64,000 nt of DNA, from the NCBI RefSeq assembly GCF_020144925.1, contig NZ_NSLC01000003.1, positions 1 through 64,000 of the forward strand, in the 5' to 3' direction. The notes under the pieces were generated by a model that saw only the letters and a program-made list of their open reading frames with translations, was not told the origin of the DNA and searched no databases. This document shows, in pieces, positions 9,433-18,508 of the stretch. The stretch's first letter is position 1; each line of letters begins with the position of its first letter. The position numbers and the translations under genes were made by a program. This DNA comes from Afifella sp. IM 167. Lineage in GTDB: Bacteria > Pseudomonadota > Alphaproteobacteria > Rhizobiales > Afifellaceae.

Positions 9433-9810
9433 TCAGCCTCCAAAGGCGATGATCAGGATGGAAAGAATGCCGACGACGGCAAGGCCGCCGGTGTAGAGCG
9501 AATTGGCGATCCAGGCCGCCGCTTTCAGCCCTTCGTGCTGGAGGTAGTCCTCGATGACCGACTGCATGCCGATGCGCATATGCGTCGTGACGTTGTAGAC
9601 GAGGGCGACCATGATCGCCGCCACGATCGGATTGCCGATGCGGGCGCGGGCCGTGTCGTAATCGGCGCCGATCAGCGAGACGACGATCAGGATGAAGGCG
9701 ATCATCAGGGGCAGGTTGGCGTAGGCCGTGATGCGCTGGCGGATCAGGTGGGATTCGGTCCCTTCCTTCGCCGAGCCGAGGCCGCGGACCTGCGAGAGCA
9801 TTGTGCGCAT
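9433..9810 (-). CDS. sdhD: succinate dehydrogenase membrane anchor subunit
   Basis: A 125-residue hydrophobic protein with three membrane segments (residues about 33-50, 57-77, 99-122) matching Sdh[17 protein letters not shown], then the conserved [20 protein letters not shown] stretch, in which the histidine and the QSVIEDY motif are typical of complex II anchors. With SdhC it holds heme b and the quinone site. Its ATG follows AGGATCACCC, 8 bases after the sdhC stop, and its stop is immediately followed by the sdhA start. Confidence 0.93.
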   Translation of the reverse strand: MRTMLSQVRGLGSAKEGTESHLIRQRITAYANLPLMIAFILIVVSLIGADYDTARARIGNPIVAAIMVALVYNVTTHMRIGMQSVIEDYLQHEGLKAAAWIANSLYTGGLAVVGILSILIIAFGG

Positions 9811-9818
9811 GGGTGATC

Positions 9819-10214
9819 CTATAGGGCGATGAGAACGGCGATCCAAAGGATGAGCGTCAGGCCGATGCCGCCGATCATGCTCGCCCTGGCCATGAGATCG
9901 ACGGTGGGCTTGTCGAGGCCCATCGCCGTGTCCCAGATGAAGTGGCGGATGCCGCCCATGATGTGCTGCATCAGCATCCAGGTGAAGACGAAGAGCACCA
10001 GCCAGCCGAGCCATGTGCCGAAGAGCATGGTGGCGAAATCAAAGGCCTGCGGACCCCAGGCGAGCGATACCAGCCAGAAGGCGAAGAGGATGGAGCCGCC
10101 ATAGAGCACCATCGCCGTGATGCGATGGGCGAGCGAGGCGGCCATGGTGACCGGCCAGCGGAAGATCTGCACGAAGGGCGAGAGGGGCCGCCGGCTTTCG
10201 GAAGTATCTGTCAT
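9819..10214 (-). CDS. sdhC: succinate dehydrogenase cytochrome b556 subunit
   Basis: A 131-residue SdhC with three membrane helices. SLAHRITAM near residue 28 supplies the Ser and Arg of the quinone pocket, and QHIMGGIRHFIWD near residues 84-96 contains the heme-ligand histidine region. The N-terminus RPLSPFVQIFRWPVTMAASL is the usual amphipathic lead-in. It is the first gene of the sdhCDA group; about 90 bases separate it from the upstream DUF1737 gene, enough for its own promoter. Confidence 0.95.
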   Translation of the reverse strand: MTDTSESRRPLSPFVQIFRWPVTMAASLAHRITAMVLYGGSILFAFWLVSLAWGPQAFDFATMLFGTWLGWLVLFVFTWMLMQHIMGGIRHFIWDTAMGLDKPTVDLMARASMIGGIGLTLILWIAVLIAL

Positions 10215-10307
10215 CGAACGCTCCTTGATCCCTTCATAGCGTGCCCATGACGCGATGCAAACGCGGCCGGACGTAATTGCTGCACTGCGTCGTCATCGCG
10301 GGGGCGA

Positions 10308-10526
10308 TCAATAGTCGCCGAGGCTGAAATCGGGTTTCGAACTTTCCTCGTCGTAGGTGCCCTCGACCTCCTTGACGATCGCCTGGGCGCAGATCGGCCG
10401 GTTCGCCTCAGGGCTGAAGGTCAGGGAAGGCGAGCCGTGCAGCGCCCAGCCCTGGTTGAGGGCCGCGGAGACACGCTTGCAGAAAGCGGGGTCGTCCAGC
10501 CCGGTCAGAAGACGGTAGAGTTTCAT
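10308..10526 (-). CDS. DUF1737 family small protein
   Basis: A 72-residue soluble protein with the DUF1737 pattern: an N-terminal KLYRLLTGLDDPAFCKRV, then GWALHGSPSLTF and AQAIVKEVEG. Function unknown. Its ATG overlaps the stop of the upstream CoA lyase gene (ATGA), so the two are translationally coupled; whether they act together is not known. Confidence 0.8.
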   Translation of the reverse strand: MKLYRLLTGLDDPAFCKRVSAALNQGWALHGSPSLTFSPEANRPICAQAIVKEVEGTYDEESSKPDFSLGDY

Positions 10527-11419
10527 GTCCGATCCCTCTCGGTGATGACAGCGGCTTTCGCAAGTAGTCTTTCGGCGCTCTGAAGGTGGAGGCGCTCCAC
10601 CATGCGCCCGGCCACGCGCAGCGCGCCCTTGCCGGCATTCGCCGGATCGGCGAAGGCGGCGCGGATGGCCTCGGCGTCGGCCACCTCCGCCTCGCTCGGC
10701 GCAAAGGCGGCATTGGCGGGGCCGATCTGGGCAGGATGGACAAGGCTCTTGCCGTCGAAGCCGAGCGCGCGCGCCTGCCGGCACTCGGCGCCAAGCCTGT
10801 CCTCGTCGTCGAGCGCGTTGAGGACCCCGTCGATGGCCAGCAGCCCATAGGCGCGCGCGGCGGCGATCACCGAGAGCATCCAGGGCACGAATTCCGCGCG
10901 CTCCGGGCCGGGCGTGACGCCGGTATCCTTGGCAAGGTCGTTGAGGCCGAGGACGAAGCCGGCGAGCGGCAGCTTCTCGGCAAGGGCCGCAATTTCCCGC
11001 AGGTTCAGGATCGCCTTCGGGGTCTCGATCATCGCAAAGAGGCGGACGCGGGAAAGCGCGTCGGCTTCCTCCAGCGCGGAGGCGACCGTCGCCAGCGTCT
11101 GCGGCCCGTCCACCTTCGGCACCAGGATCGCCTCGGCCCTGGCGGCAAGCGCGGCCAGGAGGTCTTCCGTCGCCCATTCCGTGTCGAGGCCGTTGATGCG
11201 CACGAGGCGGAGCTTTTGCGACGGCTCGGCGAGAGCAGCCCGCAGATTCTCGCGCGCCGTCTCCTTGGCATCGGGGGCGACCGCGTCTTCCAGGTCGTAG
11301 ATGATGCCGTCCGCGGCGAGGCCGGGGGCCTTGGCGAGCGCGCGCTCCTTGTCGGCCGGCACATAGAGGAGCGAGCGGCTGAGAAGGATCTCGCCGGCTG
11401 GGGCGGGAGTGGCCGTCAC
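10523..11419 (-). CDS. HpcH/HpaI-CitE family CoA ester lyase (malyl/citramalyl-CoA lyase-like)
   Basis: A 298-residue TIM-barrel lyase of the CitE/malyl-CoA lyase superfamily: SRSLLYVPADKERALAKAP at the start, the metal- and substrate-binding YDLEDAVAP, LVRINGLDT, a MIETPKAILNL segment with the catalytic Glu, VLGLNDLAKD and DGKSLVHPAQI. Such enzymes make or cleave 3-hydroxyacyl-CoA esters such as malyl-CoA, citramalyl-CoA or beta-methylmalyl-CoA; the precise substrate cannot be told from sequence alone. It starts 3 bases after the 3-hydroxybutyryl-CoA dehydrogenase stop, placing it in the etfBA-hbd operon. Confidence 0.85.
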   Translation of the reverse strand: MTATPAPAGEILLSRSLLYVPADKERALAKAPGLAADGIIYDLEDAVAPDAKETARENLRAALAEPSQKLRLVRINGLDTEWATEDLLAALAARAEAILVPKVDGPQTLATVASALEEADALSRVRLFAMIETPKAILNLREIAALAEKLPLAGFVLGLNDLAKDTGVTPGPERAEFVPWMLSVIAAARAYGLLAIDGVLNALDDEDRLGAECRQARALGFDGKSLVHPAQIGPANAAFAPSEAEVADAEAIRAAFADPANAGKGALRVAGRMVERLHLQSAERLLAKAAVITERDRT

Positions 11420-11422
11420 GAT

Positions 11423-12304
11423 CTAGCGGGTCGGAACGGGCGTATCGCCGCGGTAATCGTAGAAGCCTCGGCCGGTCTTGCGGCCGAGCCATCCGGCTTC
11501 GACGTATTTCACCAGAAGCGGGCAGGGCCGGTACTTGGAATCGGCGAGCCCCTCATAGAGCATCTGCATGATCGACAGGCAGGTATCGAGGCCGACGAAG
11601 TCGGCGAGCTGCAGCGGTCCCATCGGATGATGCGCGCCCAGCCGCATCGCCGTGTCGATGGCGTCCACCGTGCCGACGCCCTCATAGAGCGTGTAGATCG
11701 CCTCGTTGATCATCGGCATGAGGATGCGGTTGACCATGAAGGCGGGGAAATCCTCGGCCACGGCGATCGTCTTGCCGAGCGAAGCGACGAAGACCTTGGC
11801 CTTGGAAAAGGTCGAATCCTCCGTGGCGATGCCGCGTACCAGCTCCACCAGCTCCATGACCGGCACGGGATTCATGAAATGAATGCCCATGAAGCGCTCC
11901 GGCCGGTCGGTGGCCGATGCGAGGCGGGTGATGGAGATGGAGGAGGTGTTGGTGGCCAGCAGCGTCTCCGGATCGAGGATCGGGCAGAGCTCGGCGTAGA
12001 TCTTGCGCTTGACGGTCTCGTCCTCGGTGGCCGATTCGACGACGAGATCGGCCGCGGCGAGCTTTTCCAGCCCACGGGTGGCGGTGATGCGGGAAAGGGA
12101 GCGCTTGCGCTCCTCGTCGTCGATCTTGCCGGAGGAGACCTGGCGGGCAAGGTTGCCCTCCACGGTCGCCAGCGCCGCCTTCAGCCTGTCCTCGGCGATG
12201 TCGTAGAGGATGACGTTGTAGCCTGCGAGCGCACAGACATGGGCGATGCCGGCGCCCATCTGGCCGGCACCCACCACACCGACCGTCCTAATCTCGTCCG
12301 CCAT
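11423..12304 (-). CDS. 3-hydroxybutyryl-CoA dehydrogenase
   Basis: A 293-residue NAD-dependent (S)-3-hydroxyacyl-CoA dehydrogenase: [18 protein letters not shown] Rossmann loop, ATNTSSISI, the [15 protein letters not shown] catalytic-His signature and the C-terminal helical domain ending in [11 protein letters not shown]. It converts 3-hydroxybutyryl-CoA to acetoacetyl-CoA in butyrate/PHB metabolism. A longer frame begins at 12409, but ATG at 12304 gives the standard N-terminus ([11 protein letters not shown]) after an AGAGAGAC site. The stretch between it and etfA (150 bases) is non-coding. Confidence 0.93.
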   Translation of the reverse strand: MADEIRTVGVVGAGQMGAGIAHVCALAGYNVILYDIAEDRLKAALATVEGNLARQVSSGKIDDEERKRSLSRITATRGLEKLAAADLVVESATEDETVKRKIYAELCPILDPETLLATNTSSISITRLASATDRPERFMGIHFMNPVPVMELVELVRGIATEDSTFSKAKVFVASLGKTIAVAEDFPAFMVNRILMPMINEAIYTLYEGVGTVDAIDTAMRLGAHHPMGPLQLADFVGLDTCLSIMQMLYEGLADSKYRPCPLLVKYVEAGWLGRKTGRGFYDYRGDTPVPTR

Positions 12305-12453
12305 GGGTGTCTCTCTTAACGCGGTCTCTTGTCCGTTTGTCGAACAAACCCTGCCACGATCTAGAGTATCAAGCAGGCACAGGGAAAGGGGAAGCGTGCG
12401 GCGCAACAAAATCCGGGCCGGCGCGAGCCATCTTGCCGCGCCGGCCCGAAGGG

Positions 12454-13398
12454 TCAGCCGGCCTGCTTGTCCAGCTCGGCGGAAAGCTCCGGCAGGGCGG
12501 TGAAGAGATCGGCGACGAGGCCGTAATCGGCGACCTGGAAGATCGGCGCCTCCTCGTCCTTGTTGATCGCCACGATCACCTTGGAATCCTTCATGCCGGC
12601 AAGATGCTGGATGGCGCCGGAGATGCCGCAGGCGATGTAGAGGTCCGGCGCGACGATCTTGCCGGTCTGGCCGACCTGCCAGTCGTTCGGCGCGTAGCCG
12701 GCATCGACCGCGGCGCGGCTCGCGCCGATCGCGGCGCCGAGCTTGTCTGCCATCGGCAGCATCACCTCGTCGAACTTCTCCTTGGATCCGAGGGCGCGGC
12801 CACCGGAGATGATGATCTTGGCGGCGGCGAGTTCGGGGCGCTCGCTCTCCTGGATCTTGGCTCCGACATAGCTCGAAAGGCCGGGATCGGCTGGCGCCTC
12901 GATGGTCTCGACGGAGGCCGAGCCGCCTTCGCCGGCGGCGGAGAAGGAGGAGGCGCGGACCGTGATCACCTTCTTGGCGTCGCCCGACTTCACCGTCTGG
13001 ATGGCGTTGCCGGCATAGATCGGGCGGCGGAACGTGTCGGGGCCGACCACCTCGATGATGTCGGAGACCTGCATGACATCGAGAAGGGCGGCGACGCGGG
13101 GCATGATGTTCTTGCCGTCGGTGGTCGCCGGGGCGATGAGCACGTCGTAGCCCTCGGCCAGCGAGACGGCGAGCGCCGCGACCGGCTCGGCGAGGCGGTG
13201 TTCCAGCGCCTCGCTTTCGGCGAGCAGCACCTTGCGCACGCCGGAAAGCTTTGCGGCCGCCTCGGCGGCCGGGCCGGCGTCCTTGCCGGCGACGAGAATG
13301 TCGACGTCGCCGCCGATGGCCGTGGCGGCCGAAAGCGCCTTGGCGGTCGCCTCGTTGAGGCTCTGATTGTCGTGTTCGGCGATCAGGAGAATGGTCAT
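12454..13398 (-). CDS. etfA: electron transfer flavoprotein alpha subunit
   Basis: A 314-residue EtfA. The C-terminal FAD-binding domain shows the diagnostic [13 protein letters not shown]-type motif ([13 protein letters not shown]), [40 protein letters not shown] and [16 protein letters not shown]. With EtfB it accepts electrons from acyl-CoA and other flavoprotein dehydrogenases and passes them to ETF-quinone oxidoreductase. It begins 14 bases after the etfB stop. Confidence 0.97.
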   Translation of the reverse strand: MTILLIAEHDNQSLNEATAKALSAATAIGGDVDILVAGKDAGPAAEAAAKLSGVRKVLLAESEALEHRLAEPVAALAVSLAEGYDVLIAPATTDGKNIMPRVAALLDVMQVSDIIEVVGPDTFRRPIYAGNAIQTVKSGDAKKVITVRASSFSAAGEGGSASVETIEAPADPGLSSYVGAKIQESERPELAAAKIIISGGRALGSKEKFDEVMLPMADKLGAAIGASRAAVDAGYAPNDWQVGQTGKIVAPDLYIACGISGAIQHLAGMKDSKVIVAINKDEEAPIFQVADYGLVADLFTALPELSAELDKQAG

Positions 13399-13412
13399 AT
13401 CGGGCTTTCCTC

Positions 13413-14162
13413 TCAGAGCACGCCGGCTTCGTTCTTCAGCTTGTCGACGAGCTCGGCGACCGAGCCGACCTTGACGCCGGCATGCCGCTTCGGCGGCTCG
13501 CGCGTTTCCACGACCTGAAGCCGCGGGGCGGTGTCGACGCCGTAATCGGCGGCCTTCTTCATATCGATCGGCTTTTTCTTCGCCTTCATGATGTTCGGCA
13601 GCGAGGCGTAGCGCGGCTGGTTGAGGCGCAGATCCGCGGTGACGACGGCCGGCAGCGTGATCGCGATCGACTGCAGGCCGCCATCGACCTCGCGGGTGAC
13701 CTCGGCCTTGCCGTCCTGAAGCTTCATCTCCTTCAGGAAGGTGCCCTGGGACCAGCCGAGAAGGGCGGAAAGCATCTGGCCCGTCTGGCTGCAATCGTCG
13801 TCGATCGCCTGCTTGCCCATGACGACCAGCTCCGGCTTCTCCTCTTCCACGATGGCCTTGAGGATCTTGGCGACGGCGAGAGGCTCCACAGCCTGCTCGG
13901 CCTCCACCAGGATGCCGCGATCGGCGCCCATGGCGAGCGCGGTGCGGATCGTCTCCTGCGACTGGGTGGGTCCGACGGAGACGACGACGATCTCTTCCAC
14001 CGTGCCGGCCTCCTTGAGGCGGATCGCCTCCTCGACGGCAATCTCGTCGAAGGGGTTCATGGACATCTTGACGTTGGCGAGATCGACGCCGGAACCGTCG
14101 GCCTTGACCCGCGCCTTGACGTTGTAATCGAGGACCCGCTTGACCGGGACGAGAACTTTCAT
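13413..14162 (-). CDS. etfB: electron transfer flavoprotein beta subunit
   Basis: A 249-residue Etf[20 protein letters not shown] at the N-terminus, [19 protein letters not shown], the AMP-binding loop region [19 protein letters not shown], and [28 protein letters not shown], all close to the family consensus. It is the first gene of the etfB-etfA-hbd-lyase group on the minus strand and is divergent from msrA. Confidence 0.97.
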   Translation of the reverse strand: MKVLVPVKRVLDYNVKARVKADGSGVDLANVKMSMNPFDEIAVEEAIRLKEAGTVEEIVVVSVGPTQSQETIRTALAMGADRGILVEAEQAVEPLAVAKILKAIVEEEKPELVVMGKQAIDDDCSQTGQMLSALLGWSQGTFLKEMKLQDGKAEVTREVDGGLQSIAITLPAVVTADLRLNQPRYASLPNIMKAKKKPIDMKKAADYGVDTAPRLQVVETREPPKRHAGVKVGSVAELVDKLKNEAGVL

Positions 14163-14372
14163 CGCGCATCACTCCACAAAGACGGCCTCCGGTTAGCCTT
14201 GCCGTTCGGCGCATGCAAGAGCGTGCCGGGTGGGAAAGAAGCCGTCGTCGCGCATCGGGGAGCGGGCGCACACGCCCTCTCAAACCCCTGTGAGACGCCT
14301 CGCCGGCGGTTGCGGCGTTCCCATATCCTCGTCCAAGCATTGCGGAGATTCCGCAAGGAAGAGGAAGATGCC

Positions 14373-15089
14373 ATGCCGTTCAGCTTCAGAGCCTTCGTCA
14401 CTTTCATCGCCGCGGCGGGAACCGCGCTCGTCCTTGCCGCGGGCGCGACGGGACCGGCGGCCGCCCAGGCGACGAGCGAGGCCGCGCCGCCCTCGGTGGA
14501 TGCGCCGGGCGGGCTGAAGCGCGCCATCTTCGCCGGCGGCTGCTTCTGGTGCGTGGAGGCCGATTTCGACAAGGTGCCGGGCGTCAAGGAAACCATTTCC
14601 GGCTTCACCGGCGGGCATGTCGATCACGTCACCTATCATGAGGTCACCGCCGGCGGGACGGGGCACAAGGAGGCGGTGGAAGTGACCTACGATCCCGCCG
14701 TCGCCTCCTACGACAAGCTTCTCGACGTGTTCTGGCATTCCGTCGATCCCGTCGATGCGGGCGGGCAGTTCTGCGACCGGGGAGAGAGCTACAAGACGGC
14801 CATCTTCGCTCTCGACGATGCGCAGCTGAAGGAGGCCCAAGCCTCGAAGGAGGCGATCGCCAAGGATCTCGGCCAGTCGATCGTGACGGAGATCACGAGA
14901 GCGGGTCCGTTCTGGCCGGCCGAGGCCTATCACCAGAACTACTACCGGAGCCAGGACCGGATCCTGTCGCGCTTCGGCTACGTGACGAAGGCTTCCGCCT
15001 ACAAGGGCTACCGCGAGGGCTGCGGACGCGACCGGCGGCTCAAGCAGCTCTGGGGCAAGGACTACCATCGCGGCATCCCGGCGAGCTGA
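14373..15089 (+). CDS. msrA: periplasmic peptide-methionine (S)-S-oxide reductase
   Basis: A 238-residue MsrA with an N-terminal signal peptide (FVTFIAAAGTALVLAAGATGPAAAQ), so the enzyme is exported. The catalytic cysteine is in GGCFWCVEADF, followed by FTGGHVDHVTYHEV and the EAYHQNYY motif typical of the fold. It reduces methionine-S-sulfoxide in proteins. Additional cysteines lie in GQFCDRG and REGCGRD and may serve in disulfide relay. The start at 14373 follows GGAAGAGGAAG; longer frames upstream are not supported. No msrB is adjacent. Confidence 0.92.
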   Translation: MPFSFRAFVTFIAAAGTALVLAAGATGPAAAQATSEAAPPSVDAPGGLKRAIFAGGCFWCVEADFDKVPGVKETISGFTGGHVDHVTYHEVTAGGTGHKEAVEVTYDPAVASYDKLLDVFWHSVDPVDAGGQFCDRGESYKTAIFALDDAQLKEAQASKEAIAKDLGQSIVTEITRAGPFWPAEAYHQNYYRSQDRILSRFGYVTKASAYKGYREGCGRDRRLKQLWGKDYHRGIPAS

Positions 15090-15099
15090 GCGGGACGCC

Positions 15100-15813
15100 T
15101 CAGCGGTTGAGCGGTGGCGGCGAGAGCTTGCGGTCGAAGAGCGGCACCGCCTTGCGGCGCAGCGGCACGACGAGCACCGCGCCGATGGCGAAGCCGCCGA
15201 TATGTGCCCACCAGGCGATCTTGGAGGATTCCGGCGTCGCCATGACGAGATTGGCGACCTGAAACACGAGCCAGGCGCCGAGCACCCACCAGGCGCGAAG
15301 GCGGAGCGGGATACGCCCGAAGGCGAGGATCCACAGCTTCACCTTCGGGTGCAGGACGAGATAGGCGCCGACGACCGCCGCCACCGCGCCCGAGGCGCCG
15401 ATCAGGGGCGCCTCCGAGCTGCGCTCGGCGAGCGTGTAGATGTAGCCGGAGCCCGCCGCCCCGAGCAGATAGAAGAGGAGGTAGCGGGCATGGCCCATCG
15501 CATCCTCGATGTTGTCGCCGAACACCCACAGGAAGAGCATGTTGCCGCCCAGATGGATGAGGCTGGCATGCATGAAGGCGTAGGTGAGGAAGCTCAGCGC
15601 CTCGGGAATGACCACGAGGTTCGGAGGCAATTCGGCGATATCGTTCACCACCGAGGGGATGAGGCCGAAGGAAAGCGCATTCGCCTCCACGAGGGTGGCG
15701 TTGAGGCCGCCGGCGAGGAAGAAGCAGGCGACGTTGGCCGCGATCAGCGCGTAATTCACCCAGGCTCGCCGCACATGGACGAGCCGGTTGTCGTCGTGGA
15801 TTGGCAGGAACAC
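15100..15813 (-). CDS. rhomboid family intramembrane serine protease
   Basis: A 237-residue multi-pass protein with rhomboid hallmarks: the HASLIHLGGNMLFLWVFGDN histidine/asparagine segment, the active-site serine in GASGAV and a downstream membrane histidine in WWAHIGGFAIG. It would cleave substrate transmembrane helices within the inner membrane. A frame starting at GTG 15876 overlaps the cobalamin adenosyltransferase gene; GTG at 15813 gives the family's usual N-terminus (FLPIHDDNRL) and is preferred, 22 bases after the preceding stop. Converges with msrA. Confidence 0.88.
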   Translation of the reverse strand: MFLPIHDDNRLVHVRRAWVNYALIAANVACFFLAGGLNATLVEANALSFGLIPSVVNDIAELPPNLVVIPEALSFLTYAFMHASLIHLGGNMLFLWVFGDNIEDAMGHARYLLFYLLGAAGSGYIYTLAERSSEAPLIGASGAVAAVVGAYLVLHPKVKLWILAFGRIPLRLRAWWVLGAWLVFQVANLVMATPESSKIAWWAHIGGFAIGAVLVVPLRRKAVPLFDRKLSPPPLNR

Positions 15814-15835
15814 CGGGCGAAGGCCTAGCGGGCGT

Positions 15836-16429
15836 TCATCGGTTCTGCCCCGGCACCCAGAGGATATCCGCCTCACCCTTGCCGTTCACCCAGCGGCTGG
15901 CGACGAAGAGAAAGTCGGAGAGCCGGTTCATGTACTGGATCGCCGTCGGGCCGACCTTTTCCGGCTCGTGGGTGGCGAGGGCCACGACGAGGCGCTCGGC
16001 GCGGCGCGAGACGGTGCGCGCCAGGTGCAGCGCCGCCGCCGCCGGCGCCCCGCCGGGCAGAATGAAGGAGCGCAGGGGCGACAGATCGCGGTTCAGGTGG
16101 TCGATGTCGCGTTCCAGCCGTTCCACCTGGCTCGGCACAATGCGCAGCGGCTCATAATCGAGCGGTGTGCCGTCGTCGGGGCAGGCAAGATCGGCGCCGA
16201 GGTCGAAGAGGTCGTTCTGGATGCGCGCCAGCATGGCGTCGACCTCCGTGATCGCCTCGCCGAGGGCCGCGTCGAGATGGGAGCGGGCGAGGCCGATCAC
16301 CGCGTTCGTCTCGTCGACGGTGCCGTAGGCCTCGACCCTCAGATCGTATTTCGGCCGGCGTTCGCCGGTGCCGAGGGCCGTCGTGCCGTCGTCGCCGGTC
16401 TTCGTGTAGATCTTGTTGAGAATGACCAT
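15836..16429 (-). CDS. PduO-type ATP:cob(I)alamin adenosyltransferase
   Basis: A 197-residue PduO/MMAB-type adenosyltransferase: IYTKTGDDGTTALGTGERRPK phosphate-binding start, EAYGTVDETNAVIGLAR, the FILPGGAPAAAALHLARTVSRRAERL core and NRLSDFLFVASRW. It transfers the adenosyl group from ATP to cob(I)alamin, supplying coenzyme B12. In related bacteria it is found near etfBA, as here. No cobalamin riboswitch was seen upstream. Confidence 0.94.
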   Translation of the reverse strand: MVILNKIYTKTGDDGTTALGTGERRPKYDLRVEAYGTVDETNAVIGLARSHLDAALGEAITEVDAMLARIQNDLFDLGADLACPDDGTPLDYEPLRIVPSQVERLERDIDHLNRDLSPLRSFILPGGAPAAAALHLARTVSRRAERLVVALATHEPEKVGPTAIQYMNRLSDFLFVASRWVNGKGEADILWVPGQNR

Positions 16430-16523
16430 TTCGTCTCCGCCGCACCGAGCGCGTGAACGGCTCTATAGGCCGAGGCGGAGGCGCCGCGCGAGGGGCGCGG
16501 CGGAATTCGACCGCAAAAAGGCC

Positions 16524-17129
16524 TCAGAAGCGGTAGCCGACCTTCACGCCCGCATGGGTAAGGCCGTCGTTCACGCCGCACAGGCCGGCATGCGAGGAAT
16601 GGTCGACGGCGGCCACGACGACGAAGTTCCGCACGGCGACGCCGATGCCGGCGCTTTCGCGGAAGAGGGCCGAGCAGCCGAGGCGGGGGCCGTTGGCGGT
16701 CCTGCCGGTATCGCCGTTGTGCACGGTGCCGCCGAAAGTGCCTTCCAGGAACAGCCAGTCGGTGAGGTAAAGGTCCCAGGTGAGGCCGGCATAGACCTGG
16801 CTCGTGCCGCCGGACGTGGCGATCGTCGTGCCGATATGCGGGCGCGGGCGAAGCAGGAAGTCGGCGAACCGGTTGTCGAAGGGCGTCATTGGGTTGCCGA
16901 AGATCACTTCGCCGTTGAGGAAGACGCCCTCCTCGTGACGGGTGAGGCGCCTGCGCTCGTCGATGGCGAAGACGGACGGGCCGACGCGGACTTCCTCGAT
17001 GAATTTGTAGGTGGATACGGGCTCGGGCGCGTAGACGATCTCTTCGCTCGGTACCGGCAGGTCTGCGGCCGATGCGGCGCCTTGGGCGAGCGCCAAGGCA
17101 AGCCCGAAAAAGAACAGGATTTTCCGCAT
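16524..17129 (-). CDS. acyloxyacyl hydrolase / PagL-like outer-membrane protein
   Basis: A 201-residue exported beta-barrel-type protein (signal peptide to AASAA) of the PagL-like acyloxyacyl hydrolase group, suggested by the alternating beta strands, the LFLEGTFGGTVHNGDTG motif and the C-terminal DHSSHAGLCGVNDGLTHAGV followed by a terminal aromatic (YRF). In PagL the catalytic His-x-Ser lies here and a Glu about 12 residues after the Ser completes the triad; in this protein the aligned residue appears to be Thr. Lipid A deacylation is therefore uncertain. The two cysteines (GCSALF and LCGVN) may form a disulfide. Confidence 0.75.
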   Translation of the reverse strand: MRKILFFFGLALALAQGAASAADLPVPSEEIVYAPEPVSTYKFIEEVRVGPSVFAIDERRRLTRHEEGVFLNGEVIFGNPMTPFDNRFADFLLRPRPHIGTTIATSGGTSQVYAGLTWDLYLTDWLFLEGTFGGTVHNGDTGRTANGPRLGCSALFRESAGIGVAVRNFVVVAAVDHSSHAGLCGVNDGLTHAGVKVGYRF

Positions 17130-17259
17130 TGCCGCCCCTTCCCCGATTAACGGAGATTTAACGGGGGGACTTAGAACCAGGCAACAAACCGAGGCGGTTG
17201 TTGCCCGCAGATCGACTTTATTTTGCCCGATTGTTGCGAACGGGGCACACCGGGCGAGA

Positions 17260-17439
17260 TCAGTGCGTTGCGATCCACAGGCCGGACATCAGAATAATGA
17301 TGGCGACGAACTGCAGGCCGACGCGCCAGCGCATCAATTGCTGCGAGCGGCTGGAGCTGCCGCCGCGCAGCATGTTCCACAGCCCCAGGAGCAGCACTAC
17401 CAGGACGGCGAAAACCGCGACGACACCGAGATACTCCAT
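17260..17439 (-). CDS. twin transmembrane (HIG1-domain-like) small protein
   Basis: A 59-residue membrane protein: first helix LGVVAVFAVLVVLLLGLWNM, loop RGGSSSRSQQLMRWRV, second helix GLQFVAIIILMSGLWI. The helix - GGS..RSQ-LMRWRV - helix pattern matches the twin-transmembrane/HIG1-like proteins found upstream of cobalamin adenosyltransferase in many Hyphomicrobiales. HIG1 proteins associate with respiratory complexes, but this role is not shown for the short bacterial forms. ATG 17439 follows GGAAGG. Confidence 0.82.
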   Translation of the reverse strand: MEYLGVVAVFAVLVVLLLGLWNMLRGGSSSRSQQLMRWRVGLQFVAIIILMSGLWIATH

Positions 17440-17542
17440 GGGTGTAAACCTTCCTTGACGACAGCGCCCGGCTTACGACAGGCGGAGGATGGACGCAAAT
17501 GGCGCGCTCTCAAGAGCGGTGCGCAAGGCTGAAGCGCGCGCC

Positions 17543-18370
17543 TCAGCCGGTCATCTTCACGGCGAGGCGGTGGAGGATGCCGCGGGGCAGGAAGCGGCGG
17601 CCGGCGCCGGCGATGCGCGTCTGCGAGGTGACGGGATAGTGTGTCTTCGGGCGCGGCGCCTCGCAGGCCTTCACCAGCACCTCCAGCATCGCTTCCGGGC
17701 CCAGCTGGCCGGCGGTGTTGCCGCCCTTTTCCAGCGAGGCGATGCGGCGGGCGTAGTAATCCCTGTGAACCGAATTTTCCGCATCGATGGTGCGGCGGAA
17801 GACCTTGAGCGAGTTCTCCGACATCTTCGTGGCGATCGGGCCGGGCTGAAGGCTGACGACGTCGATGCCCGAGCCGGCGAGCTCGATGCGCAGGGCGTCG
17901 GTGTAGCCCTCGACGGCGAATTTCGATGAGACATAGGCGGCCCGGTAGCCGAGCGCCATGACGCCGAGGACCGAGGAGGTCATGACGATGCGGCCCTTGC
18001 CCTGGCGGCGCATCACCGGAATCGCCCGGCGCGTCAGCTCATGCCAGCCGAAGAAATTGGTCTCGAACTGCTCGCGCAGCGCCGCGCCGGGAAGATCCTC
18101 CACGGCGCCGAGCTGCGAATAGCCGCCATTGTTGAAGAGCGCATCGAGGCGGCCGTCGGTCGCCATCAGCACCGCGGCAAGCGCGGAGACGATCGTGTCC
18201 TCGTCGCGGTAGTCGAGATAAAGGGCGCGCAGGCCCTCGGCCCTCAGCGCTTCCACGTCCTCGTCCCGCCGCGCCGTGGCGAAGACCTGCCAGCCGCGCC
18301 TCGCCATGCCGAGGGCGCAGTGGCGGCCGATGCCGGACGAACAGCCGGTGATCAAAATGGAACGGGTCAT
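17543..18370 (-). CDS. SDR family oxidoreductase
   Basis: A 275-residue classical short-chain dehydrogenase: ITGCSSGIGRHCALG cofactor loop, FNNGGYSQLG, catalytic MTSSVLGVMALGYRAAYVSSKFA with Tyr and Lys, and LQPGPIATKM. The Arg after the glycine motif (ATARRDEDV) favours NADP. The C-terminal extension with a basic helix (RRFLPRGILHRLAVKM) is seen in membrane-associated SDRs of this subgroup. The frame extends upstream to 18460 but ATG 18370 gives the canonical MTRSILITG start. Substrate unknown. Confidence 0.85.
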   Translation of the reverse strand: MTRSILITGCSSGIGRHCALGMARRGWQVFATARRDEDVEALRAEGLRALYLDYRDEDTIVSALAAVLMATDGRLDALFNNGGYSQLGAVEDLPGAALREQFETNFFGWHELTRRAIPVMRRQGKGRIVMTSSVLGVMALGYRAAYVSSKFAVEGYTDALRIELAGSGIDVVSLQPGPIATKMSENSLKVFRRTIDAENSVHRDYYARRIASLEKGGNTAGQLGPEAMLEVLVKACEAPRPKTHYPVTSQTRIAGAGRRFLPRGILHRLAVKMTG

Positions 18371-18508
18371 GGCGTCGGTCTTTCCGCGGATGATCGGTCG
18401 TGCCCGGGTCGGGCCGCCCTTCCTTGCCGTTTCGCTCTTGCGGATCAAGCCACTGTCCAATGCGCGCCATCGGCCTTATGCGGAGAAAGGCGAGAAGCGA
18501 TCCCCCCG

